Shown here: positions 24,673 through 36,475 of the stretch, in pieces
How positions within the stretch are numbered: position 1 is the stretch's first letter
How the letters are laid out: each line of letters starts with the position of its first letter
Source: Cepaea nemoralis
Taxonomy: Eukaryota > Mollusca > Gastropoda > Stylommatophora > Helicidae
Direction of reading: 5' to 3'
Assembly (NCBI GenBank): GCA_014155875.1
Contig: JACEFZ010014597.1
Span: forward strand, 10,001 to 74,000
Length of the DNA stretch: 64,000 nucleotides
Notes under the pieces: model-generated
The model's input: the letters and a program-made list of their open reading frames with translations, nothing else
Databases searched by the model: none
Told to the model about the DNA's origin: nothing
Position numbers and translations under genes: made by a program

Positions 24673-25264
24673 ACCTTCTTATGCCATGTGTCAACTTTTT
24701 TCTTCGTCTATCTCTGTATTTTTTTTACCGCTGATCTTTTCAACCGTCACCAAATTTTTCATCAACATTCTATGTTACACTCTGTAGCGAAGGGTTTGTG
24801 GACGCAATTCGCAATCCTGCTTTCGAAACACGGCTGTGGGCGAATTGGAAGCAGGCCACTTTGTGTTGGTTTTCATAAAACGCTTGGAGTCCCGTGTATT
24901 TGGTGAATATATATATTTATATCTGAGTAACTGTACTTCACAAAGTTGAAAACATCAGACAACTACTAGACTGATCCCCCTGCAGATGAGCTAGTCCAGT
25001 GACAACTTATTTACACCAGGGAAGGCCACGCAGTCACTTCACCAGGCTCATCTAAAAGAGAGGGGTTACAGGTTCGCCGTGATGCCAGCAATGCCCCAGA
25101 AGGAGCTAGGGACCTAATTCCACATGTCTGCCATGGGATATGTAGAATCTCTGCACCAAAACTCGAACCTGACACTTTGAGTGCGACAAGATAAGGAGGT
25201 CCTTGCATGGTACGTGTCCCTAAATCAGAGCTCTGAGGACCTCATTTCATTATTACGTGGACAC
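24673..25264. other. Unassigned intergenic stretch
   Basis: No gene seen. The segment 24780-24900 has SINE-body character (TGCTTTCGAAACACGGC, TTTGTGTTGGTTTTCAT). The rest, including 25010-25210, is not recognised. Confidence 0.4.
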
Positions 25265-25572
25265 CTAATTAATTGATTGGCTGTTGTGTGGAGGCTACAG
25301 ACAAGACATAATACGTTGATGGTCAAGGCATATCAGGCGCTAAGCCTTGGTCGGCAACTAGCCTACGATGGAAGCTCCGACAGGCAGACAGAGACTTAAG
25401 AGGCATTGCTTTGTTGATCCAGCAGCTTGTATTGTTTCAGATGTATTGATATTGTCCTTTCCTCCGAAATAAACTAGGGAGGCCGAGAGAGGGATCAAGC
25501 TGCATGGGCAACACATGGTCTTTACAAATACAATTCAGCCCAGGCTTTGGGCTATGGCGAGGTTATTATGCA
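25265..25572 (+). mobile_element. Shortened RTE derivative, left part (continues at 35723)
   Basis: Matches the 5' UTR of the intact LINE at 4184-8152 in reverse orientation, for example GGAAGCTCCGACAGGC, GCATGGGCAACACATGG and AGCCCAGGCTTTG. At 25572 it is interrupted by the LTR element. After that element, 35728-35790 continues with the LINE 3' tail and not with the ORF. The original insertion was therefore a 5'-to-3' end fusion of a few hundred bases without coding sequence. Confidence 0.7.
25568..25572. repeat. Target site duplication ATGCA (left)
   Basis: ATGCA directly precedes the left LTR (TGTGACAAG...) and is repeated at 35723-35727. Confidence 0.9.
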
Positions 25573-28500
25573 TGTGACAAGACCGCCGGGGATTGGACTG
25601 GTTTGCCACGATAGATATTATCCCCAGCCTTTGCTCCAACCACCTCAATAGCACTCTACATCTACCAGGCCCCACACAAGCCGGGACAGCATGACCTCCC
25701 CTCCCTCACCTAGGGTTCCCTACCCCAAGGGGGCTCGGACCAGACACCAGTCATATCACTGCACAAAGTCATAGCTAAGAGAACAAAAATTTAATTCTGA
25801 ACTAAGTCAACCACAACACAGAGAAGGATGGCTGAAAGCCAGACGAGAAGAACTATGTACAAGATCAGAGATGCCGATGAGTATTCTTCATCATGGAGGC
25901 GGACGATAGCTCGTGCCGTTGTCCAGTCGTGGTAGCGACTCACCCAGGCTCCTCCAGTGGACTGGAACTCCAAGGTCTGCTGCCTCTCCAAAGTTCCCTC
26001 TTCACACAGAGAACCAATCACGGGCTGATCAAGCGCAGTACCACTGCCTGACTGACACTGCACCGATGAACAAGGATCCTTCCTTGCTGTCGTACTATAT
26101 CACTCGTCACACTCCTGATGAAGTTGGGCCGACCCTAGAATATTAGCGGTCTCCCACTTGCAGAAAAGTACTTGTAGCACCGTATCAAAATACACAAGAG
26201 CCTGGTCACTCTTCTATCTCATAAGTGACCCACACACTGATATGTCACCTACACAATGAGCGGTTGCTCCACATGAACACACAATGTCACTGGCAAAGTC
26301 TATCAGGTGACTAAACACTTCACCTTATTTCCATGTCCTTGGACAAATAGATCTTCACACAGTCTCATGCAACTACCCTGATCAAATGGGTATCAATCAC
26401 AACCTAGCATACACTGTCAACAGTTCACCACGTTGGACTGAGGTAGCTCACTACCTTAACAAACATGTCCCTCTGGTGTTCCCACCAATGATGTAATCAA
26501 TGTCTTAGGTCACTGGACCACATGTTGGCTTCATAAAGGTAACCAATGTAGAAACACTATTTAAGCATCAAATTATACATGGTGTCCCATAACCCAGCCG
26601 GGCCAGAAGCATATCACACAGGCCATGGTGACCGGTAACACTGATCACCCTGCTCAACTTGAAAGTTCACAACCTTGCAATCACCAAGGTTTACACTGAG
26701 TATGAATTTCACCAGTGCTTCACTGGCTAGAATCATCAGACGTTTCAGTGTTGGATCCTCTCAGGATCGGATGACACTCGTCGGACTCTTGACGGAGGTC
26801 CTAACCTAGACCTACCGACTTATTCAGCACCCAGCTCCTTCCAACATTGATCTCGCAGAATCAGACGACCACTCCCAGTATGGCCTCAATCAACTTCTGG
26901 ATAGGCACTGGAATGAGTGGGCCCATAGAGCTCATGGTGAAGCTCTTGAATCTTCTTCAGTATAGTAATAACAGATCCTGAAACACGGAGAGGTTGGTGT
27001 GAGTACTCAACTACAACAAAGACTACCAGCATCTCCACCATGTCACCTGCCTCTCAGACATTCCTCATGTCTACCAACATGAGTATGAAATCATCACATC
27101 ATAGATCTACTTAGTCACTATAATATATAGGCATAATGATGGTAGAAAAAGCAATAGCACACCTGTTCAGTCAAGTAACACTTCTGGGCTACAAATAACC
27201 CCTAGCACCAGAGTCGACTGTATGACTCTGTCAAGCATCCTTCGCCTGGTGCCAGTCCAATCCTGTTTCATCTTCCATCATCAATCAACATATACACCTA
27301 CTTCCCTTTCAGTGTAGTGATTACTGTATCGAGAAGGTGTCCAGCCGGACATCTCCTTCCTGACAGACTCATCAATTCATCAATCCCTTAACCCATGGAC
27401 TGATCAATTACACACATTAATAACTATATGCCCATAATGAATTATACTCCTGATAATTCATTACTATAGCATTAACCAAGGAGAACTCATGAATTGTTAC
27501 ATTTAAATAACAAACTCATTTCACAGCCATAGTGTCAGTTCTGGGATCCCTGCCCCAGATCCTGAGTTGCCCTTTTATTCACTGACTATCTTCCAGGTCA
27601 GTCATACCTGTGCCGGTCGAGCACAGCTGTGGTGGCCATCCACCATTACACTTTCCCACAGCTACTGTGGGTCCCGTGTACCTTGTCCCGTGACGACTTA
27701 AGTCACGTCATCCAATGTAGCAAGCCTCCAGACTCCACTACCAAACTCTGGCTCCACCTTTTTTTTTGGGGGGGGGGGGGATTATTCCCCTCATATACTA
27801 CTACTTCACGGCAGTACTCCAAGTACTCCATGAACCGAGTCAGGGTTCCAGAAGAGTAGAATATTAGAGACAGAAACGGTTAGGTTCAAACCTCGATCTA
27901 TCTAGACACCACGGCCTCGAATTACGGAGTGCCGCATCACCCTCGATCGGGTATGTTCAACCATCGGATATGCTCGATCGCTTTGGGTCGGACCTGTAAC
28001 CTAACGGGTTGGGCGTACCGGCCTACCTCCCAGTCGGCTGCCTAGACAAACGTACGATGGAACACGCACGGTCATTCTAGCGGACGGACATGACAACAAG
28101 CAGTAACAATAGTATCATGAATACTTCCTATCAACTGTTATCCTACCGATGCAACACCATTCTGCTTACGCGGAATAACACTGCTATCTGCACACAGCAA
28201 ATACACCACGGCTGATCTCACCTTGATTCCTCGAAAAATCACCATCACTGATAGAACAATTAAGTTACAATTCTAATGTCACGAAGCACATTACACATCT
28301 CTAATAATAAGCTCTACCTTATCATTATTTACAGCGTCTAGCATGTTGATGTAATGACTGACAAACTTTCGCCTTGCATGCGTAATTAATAAACCAAACA
28401 AGTAACTGCTACACACTGTAAAGCACATCGTTCGGCCTATTTTATTTACACACCACTCGCTGTGGAATACGGCTTGTTCCGTCAGGTAACACATTACGTC

Positions 28501-29093
28501 GCTGATCGATAAAGGCTACTTAAATATGCAGACAGCCAGCTGTAACTTGTAACGCTACGCGACGACTCATTTTCGACGGCAATTAATTCGTTCGGGGAGG
28601 TCGGCACGGCATAAAGACAACAGTTAAACAATAGAATAAGTATTCAACTAACCTGTGATTGAACAATCACAAACTTGACTGCAGATGTCCGCTCTGGCCG
28701 CGAATATTGACATCAAAATTACAGCAGCCTGTTGGCTGTGATCTGTCTACGCTGAGGTCTGGTTGGCGACTGACCACGACTAAGTCAGTGCGCCTTCAAC
28801 TCGCCTACACGGGCCGCGTGACTTTCATGATTCATGAAGAAAACCAGAGTCACGATAAGTTCCACCAACCCGTGCTGCATGAAGCACTCGTGAACTTAGA
28901 GATCTCGACCACGTACGCACTTGAGGGAACATTCTAGATTTCTCTATAAATAACTAGTATAGCTCCGCCCCGCACTACTTTCCTAGGGAAATCCCCTGTT
29001 AATTGACATTAAAGTCAAGGGAGACCAACGCCTCGCACTCCCTTCAAAGGGATATTATGCAGAGATCTGCCGATCTGCAGCCGTTTCGTCACA
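25573..29093 (-). repeat. 3' LTR (left copy, 3521 bp)
   Basis: In element sense it starts TGTGACGAAACGGCTGCAG at 29093 and ends GGTCTTGTCACA at 25573. In the same sense a GC box (GGGGCGG near 28966-28973) is followed by TATTTATAG near 28943-28951, a plausible promoter. An AATAAA lies about 500 bases downstream near 28441-28448. A run of T then G near 27762-27780 varies in length between the LTRs. A 90-codon frame at 25791-26063 with a hydrophobic end is present in both LTRs, but it has no ATG and no known match. Confidence 0.95.
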
Positions 29094-29108
29094 TAGGCCC
29101 CCACTTAA
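29094..29108 (-). other. Polypurine tract
   Basis: On the minus strand TTAAGTGGGGGCCTA directly precedes the 3' LTR (TGTGAC). The purine run is short but correctly placed for plus-strand priming. Confidence 0.6.
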
Positions 29109-29278
29109 GATGGTCGACCCGGTCGAACTCACTAGACAAAGATCGGTCTGAACTCTGAACCTCTACTCTATCAAGATTGGATTTCCAGGAAAGGACGTTC
29201 CATAACGTTCACTTTCCCTGGGGAGATCTACCAGAATGGTATGGATGCTGGCTCACCAACCACCGCCTCAAACATACG

Positions 29279-31951
29279 TTATCTCCAGCGATTAGGCCCG
29301 AAACGTAACGGCCTGGTGATTGGCTTACAGGATCTGTCCTCTACACTGGACTGTTCCGCATCCACCTGGTGTAGGCCATCGGTTACTTTACTGAGGGTTC
29401 GTTCGTCCCTTCCGACAATAGGATTCTTCCTATCCCGACCCGGCATCACCCTCGTGGACTGTTCGCGGATGTCGACCGAAATGAATGGTCGCTTACTCCA
29501 GGTTCGTCTGGAGTACCCTCTCTCCTGCCTTCTCTCCCGCGAGTAAGGACAGTGAGCCTGTCGGCGTATCGAGTCACCCGACGATCCCGTCGTGCCAGAT
29601 GTGACTTCGCCTGTCCGACCTCGATTCCCAGTGTGCTTAACACCATGGGCCTCTTCCCGACGGAGCCTGTTCGCCCTATCTACGGTTGAACGCTCAGGAG
29701 ACCGCAGACCCTCCCCACAGGATGTACTGCGTAGGACTGAGTCTTCCTCGCCCTCGTCTGGACCCAGAACCGAATCTAGCGCGATGGTAGTCGCACTATC
29801 TTGTGGAGAAACTACCTCGGACCTCTCCAAATTCTGAAGGAGAGTACAATGGAACTTACGCAATTCCCCGCGGACCTTCACCTCATACGTGGATCGGGAC
29901 ATTATCCGTTCCACAGGAAAAGGGCCCTGCCATCCGAGTTCGAATTCCGCCCCCTCGATTGGGAGAAGCGCGAGAACCCTATCTCCAATCTGCAGAGATA
30001 AACCGTTTCTGGTCCTGTGCTTTGGTGCTGCCAGACAACACGTTGGGCACGACCGGATATATCTCCGCACGTCGCCTGTCATTCCAGGCCAGTGGTAGTG
30101 GCTGGAAAGACACTGGACTGTTGTCCCCACATCCTTATGTCCGGTTAAGGATAAGGTATGCACTCTATGTATCAAGCGGGATCTGTAGTCAGTAGGGACT
30201 ACCATCTGACCGTACTGGCTATCCCCTTGCCCGGCTCTACGATAAAGCAACCGGTTTTCTACATATAACTGACCCGGAGTTGGCGGGTCAGAGCTTTGGG
30301 ACACCTCCAGTAAGTAAGGACGCAAAGTCTGGTCCCTACTTTGAGCACTGCTCACTAACCTCGCAAGAGAATGGTCTATCAACTTACCACACTGCCTTTC
30401 TCCATCCTTAGCCCTGGCCTGCCTAGCGCTCACTAGACAATGTTCCCTGGGGTCCCCCAGGAATACATGTGGACGACCGAGGATCAAAGGGTAAATAGGA
30501 TCAGGCAGCACAGCCGCCTGGATGCTACCCGTAACATACCTGCACCGAATGTCAATCCGAGCAATCGGCAAGTCCATAGCTACGGAGCTCCTCATGGCCA
30601 GCTGGAATTCTCTTGTCTCGCCGGTGAGCTGCCCTGGGCTCACAAGGTGGGATGAGATTACAGCTTCAAACTGCAATCCTGTATCGTATAGACATTCCAC
30701 CTGCTTCCCATTCACCTCTATCGTTTCGACCACAGGTGATTTCTCAGACTTTGGTTTCTCCCGACCCTTAGGTGTGGTCTCGCTAGGTCTACCCCTAATA
30801 GAGGCGAGACACGCAAAGTGCAAGTCCTTTGGCTTCCTCAGACAATCTACAGTATTATGGGAAGGAGACTTACAGTACTTACACCACCTCTTACTCCACT
30901 TCCGTTTTGGGGAGGCGGGAGGGCTTTGCTTCTCGGGTTTCTTACCAGAGTCTTTTACCACAGGATCTGCTACATTGGATGATTCTTTGGGACCTTTGGT
31001 CTTGGGCTTCTGATCAAGCCCCTTCTGCCTTTTCTGTGACTCAGTCTGACTGGAATCCCCAGTCTCACCATAGACTTCCACATACCTTTCAGCTAACTTA
31101 TTTACTATGTCTAGCCTTTCCGCCCCATTTTCCCCTAAGAAATTCCTTAAAGGCTTGGACATCTGCATTTTCATTTGATCCACCACCATCAACTCTCTCA
31201 GACTCTCATAATCCTCTTTGAAATTGGCCAACGCCATCCATTTCAACAGGTATGAGTTCAGCCTCACACTATAGGCCGAGAACATCTCACCTGGTTCTCT
31301 CTTGGAAGTTCTGAACCTCCGCCTGTAAGCATGGGCTGTCATTTCGAATCTTTTCAAAAGAGCCGATTTCAGGGTTGGATAATCATTTTCCATCCCTGGG
31401 GGAAGACGCACATACACTTTGTACGCGGTGCCACGGAGTCCTTGTGAAAGCTTAAGATTCCAACGCTCAGGCTCTAAACCCATAGCTTTACACATTGCCT
31501 CGAACTTCTCTAAGAATTGATCTATCTTCTCTTGGTCCGGTTCAAATGGTGGAAACGGCCATTTCATAGCATGGTAAGCTGGTCTGCTGGCTACTGATGA
31601 GCTAGGTAAAGCTACTCCACCTACTGCTCCCTCAGAATCACCAACAGATTTAGCCTCTACCTCAAGTTGCTTCATACGGAACTCATGTTCCATTTCCAAC
31701 TTCCTAGCATCTAATTTCTTAGACTCTAGGTCAGCTGCAAGTTTTTGTGCCTGTTGGTCTGCCACCAACTTTTGCTCTTCAAGTGCTAACTTTCGAGCTT
31801 CAAGCTCAATTTCTGACTTCCTTCGCTCCATCTCTTCTGCTCTGAAGTTTCTCTCTACTTCCAGTACATAGGCTTTAAACTCCTCACCTTCCAATCCCAT
31901 CTCAGTTGCAGATGCCCGCACCTTAGCTAAATCTAAAGTACGAGTAGCCAT
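29279..31951 (-). CDS. Gag-protease-like protein fused in frame to integrase end domains (890 aa)
   Basis: The ATG at 31951 lies 218 bases downstream of the primer site. Residues 25-105 are a charged Glu/Lys/Arg-rich coiled coil. Residues 128-295 are a Gypsy Gag capsid region with AYRRRFR and KREPGEMFSAY, similar in style to SCAN-related Gags. C357, C360, H365, C370 form a CCHC knuckle. A protease-like part (LYDTG, 421-425; LILGRP, 489-494) follows. Reverse transcriptase and RNase H are absent; the frame jumps to the integrase H2C2 finger (H598, H605, C635, C638, with HWPGM). The integrase DDE core is absent too, and a GPF-type C-terminal domain follows (GWQGPFPVERI, 673-683). The last 180 residues are Arg/Ser-rich. 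Both deletions keep the frame. The protein could package RNA but cannot copy or integrate it. Confidence 0.85.
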   Translation of the reverse strand: MATRTLDLAKVRASATEMGLEGEEFKAYVLEVERNFRAEEMERRKSEIELEARKLALEEQKLVADQQAQKLAADLESKKLDARKLEMEHEFRMKQLEVEAKSVGDSEGAVGGVALPSSSVASRPAYHAMKWPFPPFEPDQEKIDQFLEKFEAMCKAMGLEPERWNLKLSQGLRGTAYKVYVRLPPGMENDYPTLKSALLKRFEMTAHAYRRRFRTSKREPGEMFSAYSVRLNSYLLKWMALANFKEDYESLRELMVVDQMKMQMSKPLRNFLGENGAERLDIVNKLAERYVEVYGETGDSSQTESQKRQKGLDQKPKTKGPKESSNVADPVVKDSGKKPEKQSPPASPKRKWSKRWCKYCKSPSHNTVDCLRKPKDLHFACLASIRGRPSETTPKGREKPKSEKSPVVETIEVNGKQVECLYDTGLQFEAVISSHLVSPGQLTGETREFQLAMRSSVAMDLPIARIDIRCRYVTGSIQAAVLPDPIYPLILGRPHVFLGDPREHCLVSARQARAKDGERQCGKLIDHSLARLVSSAQSRDQTLRPYLLEVSQSSDPPTPGQLYVENRLLYRRAGQGDSQYGQMVVPTDYRSRLIHRVHTLSLTGHKDVGTTVQCLSSHYHWPGMTGDVRRYIRSCPTCCLAAPKHRTRNGLSLQIGDRVLALLPIEGAEFELGWQGPFPVERIMSRSTYEVKVRGELRKFHCTLLQNLERSEVVSPQDSATTIALDSVLGPDEGEEDSVLRSTSCGEGLRSPERSTVDRANRLRREEAHGVKHTGNRGRTGEVTSGTTGSSGDSIRRQAHCPYSRERRQERGYSRRTWSKRPFISVDIREQSTRVMPGRDRKNPIVGRDERTLSKVTDGLHQVDAEQSSVEDRSCKPITRPLRFGPNRWR

Positions 31952-32169
31952 GCTTAGTGTAACTTAGTATCAGTATAGATATGCAATACCCAATCACAAT
32001 GCTAACTGTACTCCAACCAACACTGTAACTATGTATCTATACTAACTTAACTAAATGTCTGTCCACGTCGAAGAGAAAGGTATCAGTAGCCCTACTCGTC
32101 AAGTAGACAATAGGTATAGGACAGATGACACTATAACCTATTCCTACGAGATGTCAGAACAAAGAGAAG

Positions 32170-32187
32170 ATCCCGGACGAGCCCCCA
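32170..32187 (-). other. Primer binding site, tRNA-Pro type
   Basis: On the minus strand, eight bases after the 5' LTR, the sequence is TGGGGGCTCGTCCGGGAT. This is the 18-nt tRNA-Pro primer site known from murine leukaemia-type retroviruses. Its position just inside the LTR fixes the element's orientation independently of the ORF. Confidence 0.9.
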
Positions 32188-32195
32188 CTCTATCT

Positions 32196-35100
32196 TGTGA
32201 CAAGACCGCCGGGGCTTGGACTGGTTTGCCACGATAGATACTATCCCCTGCCTTTGCTCCAACCACCTCAATAGCACTCTACATCTACCAGGCCCCACAC
32301 AAGCCGGGACAGCTGAACCTCCCCTCCCTCACCTAGGGTTCCAAACCCCAAGGGGGCTCGGACCAGACACCAGTCATATCACTGCACAAAGTCATAGCTA
32401 AGAGAACAAAAATTTAATTCTGAACTAAGTCAACCACAACACAGAGAAGGATGGCTGAAAGCCAGACTAGAAGAACTATGTACAAGATCAGAGATGCCGA
32501 TGAGTATTCTTCATCATGGAGGCGGACGATAGCTCGTGCGGTTGTCCAGTCGTGGTAGCGACTCACCCAGGCTCCTCCAGTGGACTGGAACTCCAAGGTC
32601 TGCTGCCTCTCCAAAGTTCCCTCTTCACACAGAGAACCAATCACGGGCTGATCAAGCGCAGTACCACTGCCTGACTGACACTGCACCGATGAACAAGGAT
32701 CCTTCCTTGCTGTCGTACTATATCACTCGTCACACTCCTGATGAAGTCTGGGCCGACCCTAACATATTAGCGGTCTCCCACTTGCAGAAAAAGTACTTGT
32801 AGCACCGTATCAAAATACACAAGAGCCTGGTCACTCTTCTATCTCATAAGTGACCCACACATTGATATGTCACCTACACAATGAGCGGTTGCTCCACATG
32901 AACACACAATGTCACTGGCAAAGTCTATCAGGTGACTAAACACTTCACCTTATTTCCATGTCCTTGGACAAATAGATCTTCACACAGTCTCATGTAACTA
33001 CCCTGATCAAATGGGTATCAATCACAACCTAGCATACACTGTCAACAGTTCACCACGTTGGACTGAGGTAGCTCACTACCTTAACAAACATGTCCTTCTG
33101 GTGTTCCCACCAATGATGTAATCAATGTCTTAGGTCACTGGACCACATGTTGGCTTCATAAAGGTAACCAATGTAGAAACACTATTTAAGCATCAAATTA
33201 TACATGGTGTCCCATAACCCAGCCGGGCCAGAAGCATATAACACAGGCCATGGTGACCGGTAACACTGATCACCCTGCTCAACTTGAAAGTTCACGACCT
33301 TGCAATCACCAAGGTTTACACTGAGTATGAATTTCACCAGTGCTTCACTGGCTAGAATCATCAGACGTTTCAGTGTTGGATCCTCTCAGGATCGGATGAC
33401 ACTCGTCGGACTCTTGACGGAGGTCCTAACCTAGACCTACCGACTTATTCAGCACTCAGCTCCTTCCAACATTGATCTCGCAGAATCAGACGACCACTCC
33501 CAGTATGGCCTCAATCAACTTCTGGATAGGCACTGGAATGAGTGGGCCCATAGAGCTCATGGTGAAGCTCTTGAATCTTCTTCAGTATAGTAATAACAGA
33601 TCCTGAAACACGGAGAGGTTGGTGTGAGTACTCAACTACAACAAAGACTAACAGCATCTCCACCATGTCACCTGCCTTTCAGACATTCCTCATGTCTACC
33701 AACATGAGTATGAAATCATCACATCATAGATCTACTTAGTCACTATAATATATAGGCATAATGATGGTAGAAAAAGCAATAGCACACCTGTTCAGTCAAG
33801 TAACACTTCTGGGCTACAAATAACCCCTAGCACCAGAGTCGACTGTATGACTCTGTCAAGCATCCTTCGCCTGGTGCCAGCCCAATCCTGTTTCATCTTC
33901 CATCATCAATCAACATATACACCTACTTCCCTTTCAGTGTAGTGATTACTGTATCGAGAAGGTGTCCAGCCGGACATCTCCTTCCTGACAGACTCATCAA
34001 TTCATCAATCCCTTAACCCATGGACTGATCAATTACACACATTAATAACTATATGACCATAATGAATTATACTCCTGATAATTCATTACTATAGCATTAA
34101 CCAAGGAGAACTCATGAATTGTTACATTTAAATAACAAACTCATTTCACAGCCATAGTGTCAGTTCTGGGATCCCTGCCCCAGATCCTGAGTTGCCCTTT
34201 TATTCACTGACTATCTTCCAGGTCAGTCATACCTGTGCCGGTCGAGCACAGCTGTGGTGGCCATCCACCATTACACTTTCCCACAGCTACTGTGGGTCCC
34301 GTGTACCTTGTCCCGTGACGACTTAAGTCACGTCATCCAATGTAGCAAGCCTCCAGACTCCACTACCAAACTCTGGCTCCACCTTTTTTTTTGGGGGGGG
34401 GGGGGGGGATTATTCCCCTCATATACTACTACTTCACGGCAGTACTCCAAGTACTCCATGAACCGAGTCAGGGTTCCAGAAGAGTAGAATATTAGAGACA
34501 GAAACGGTTAGGTTCAAACCTCGATCTATCTAGACACCACGGCCTCGAATTACGGAGTGCCGCATCACCCTCGATCGGGTATGTTCAACCATAGGATATG
34601 CCCGATCGCTTTGGGTTGGACCTGTAACCTAACGGGTTGGGCGCACCGGCCTACCCCCCAGTCGGCTGCCTAGACAAACGTACGATGGAACACGCACGGT
34701 CAGTCTAGCGGCCGGACATGACAACAAGCAGTAACAATAGTATCATGAATACTTCCTATCAACTGTTATCCTACCGATGCAACACCATTCTGCTTACGCG
34801 GAATAACACTGCTATCTGCACACAGCAAATACACCACGGCTGATCTCACCTTGATTCCTCGAAAAACACCACCACTGATAGAACAATTAAGTTACACGTC
34901 TAATGTCACGAAGCACATTACACATCTCTAATAATAAGCTCTACCTTATCATTATTTACAGCGTCTAGCATGTTGATGTAATGACTGACAAACTTTCGCC
35001 TTGCATGCGTAATTAATAAACCAAACAAGTAACTGCTACACACTTTGTAAAGCACATCGTTCGGCCTATTTTATTTACACACCACTCGCTGTGGAATACG

Positions 35101-35722
35101 GCTTGTTCCGTCAGGTAACACATTACGTCGCTGATCGATAACGGCTACTTAAATATGCAGACAACCAGCTGTAACTTGTAACGCTACGCGACGACTCATT
35201 TTCGACGGCAATTAATTCGTTCGGGGAGGTCGGCACGGCATAAAGACAACAGTTAAACAATAGAATAAGTATTCAACTAACCTGTGATTGAACAATCACA
35301 AACTTGACTGCAGATGTCCGCTCTGGCCGCAAATATTGACATCAAAATTACATCAGCCCGTTGGCTGTGATCTGTCTACGCTGAGGTCTGGTTGGCGACT
35401 GACCACGACTAAGTCAGTGCGCCTTCAACTCGCCTACACGGGCCGCGTGACTTTCATGATTCATGAAGAAAACCAGAGTCACGATAAGTTCCACCAACCC
35501 GTGCTGCATGAAGCACTCGTGAACTTAGAGATCCCGACCACGTACGCACTTGAGGGAACATTCTAGATTTCTCTATAAATAACTAGTATAGCTCCGCCCC
35601 GCACTACTTTCCTAGGGAAATCCCCTGTTAATTGACATTAAAGTCAAGGGAGACCAACGCCTCACACTCCCTTCAAAGGGATATTATGCAGAGATCTGCC
35701 GATCTGCAGCCGTTTCGTCACA
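32196..35722 (-). repeat. 5' LTR (right copy, 3527 bp)
   Basis: Direct repeat of 25573-29093 with about 1% difference by eye. Being 5' in element sense, it would supply the promoter: GC box, then a TATTTATAG-type TATA box near 35571-35579. Confidence 0.95.
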
Positions 35723-35727
35723 ATGCA
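35723..35727. repeat. Target site duplication ATGCA (right)
   Basis: Directly follows the right LTR end ...TTTCGTCACA. Confidence 0.9.
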
Positions 35728-35790
35728 TCCTTTTGAAGCACGATGTAACAAACTATCGTCTATCAAGACGGCAATTAGCCAGTACAACTG
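35728..35790 (+). mobile_element. Shortened RTE derivative, right part
   Basis: TGAAGCACGATGTAACAAAC and CTATCGTCTATCAAGACGG match the 3' tail of the RTE LINE. It joins the 5' UTR part at 25265-25572 once the LTR element is removed. Confidence 0.75.
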
Positions 35791-35993
35791 TTTATTTGTT
35801 ACGTATTTGTATCAGTGTCAGTTTGTTGTTTATGTACTCAAGAAGGCTCTAGCTGCAATAACCATTCTGTCATTTGTACTGATATTGTAAAACGGACCAG
35901 TTCCACTTCTTGTATTCGTTGACTTACTCAAAATATTCTCCAATGCTTTTCCTCTCATTACATGGTTATAACGGTTTCCAGTTTTTCTTATAT
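35791..35993. other. Unassigned stretch
   Basis: About 200 bp in which I see no gene or known repeat. Confidence 0.4.
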
Positions 35994-36149
35994 AGGGTGT
36001 ATTTTAAATGACTGCACAGTGCTTGAAAATATTGTTGGTCCAAGTTTTGTATTCACCCTCTGTAAAGCTCATGCAACATAATAGGTAAATACAAAACTTG
36101 GACAGGCAATATTTTCAAATACCGCACATTTATTAAAAATACACCTGTA
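35993..36149. mobile_element. Palindromic MITE, copy A
   Basis: Starts TATAGGGTGTATTTTAAATG and ends in its near-complement AAAATACACCTGTA. The arms contain GAAAATATTG...TTTGTATT and the inverse. Same family as 36694-36858. The TA at the ends and the GGGTGT start suggest a Tc1/mariner-type MITE. Confidence 0.65.
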
Positions 36150-36194
36150 CTTGAAAATGGTATTCTACTTAATTGTTATTTGTTTCATTGCGTT

Positions 36195-36475
36195 CGCTGG
36201 CTGTGAACTCAAGCATAGTCCATAAACATGCTACTACTTCTAGTGCACTGGGCTGATTTGTGATTGTGACTTAGCTTTCCCTATTACCGGTGTCCCTCAC
36301 CATCAGGCAAACCCACTCCGATTTCAGAGGTACTTGTAAATTACCTCACCAAGTCAAGGACAAGAAGTCAACATTTTCATCCAGCAGACTAGGTGTAAGA
36401 GTTTAACCCACTACCTCGAGATGAGCACACTGGATGGTTAAGAACGAGAGCTCTAATCAATTTTAACATGCTTAT
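36195..36475 (-). mobile_element. tRNA-derived SINE, second copy
   Basis: Same order of blocks as 24400-24672: GAACTCAAGCATAGTCCATA, then TTAGCTTTCCCTATTA, TCAGAGGTACTTGTAAATTA, and the tRNA-like head at the right. It is more diverged in the head. The 200 bp that follow (36476-36690) are unassigned. Confidence 0.62.

Larger units (their letters stand above)
25573..35722 (-). mobile_element. Complete Ty3/Gypsy-type LTR retrotransposon, internally deleted
   Basis: The element is 10,150 bp and oriented on the minus strand. It has LTRs of 3521 and 3527 bp with termini TGTGAC...GTCACA, and an exact 5-bp target duplication ATGCA (25568-25572 and 35723-35727). A primer site, a polypurine tract and one large ORF are present. 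The internal part is only 3.1 kb, shorter than one LTR. The LTRs differ by roughly 1%, so insertion was fairly recent. Reverse transcriptase, RNase H and the integrase core are missing, so mobility must have come from a related autonomous element. Confidence 0.92.

Noticed and set aside
25791..26063. 90-codon frame with a hydrophobic C-terminus in both LTRs
   Set aside because: It has no ATG start, and the LTRs are so similar that its preservation in both proves nothing. Not listed as a gene.
29241..31221. Several plus-strand frames across the LTR element's gene
   Set aside because: Shadows of the 890-codon minus-strand gene.
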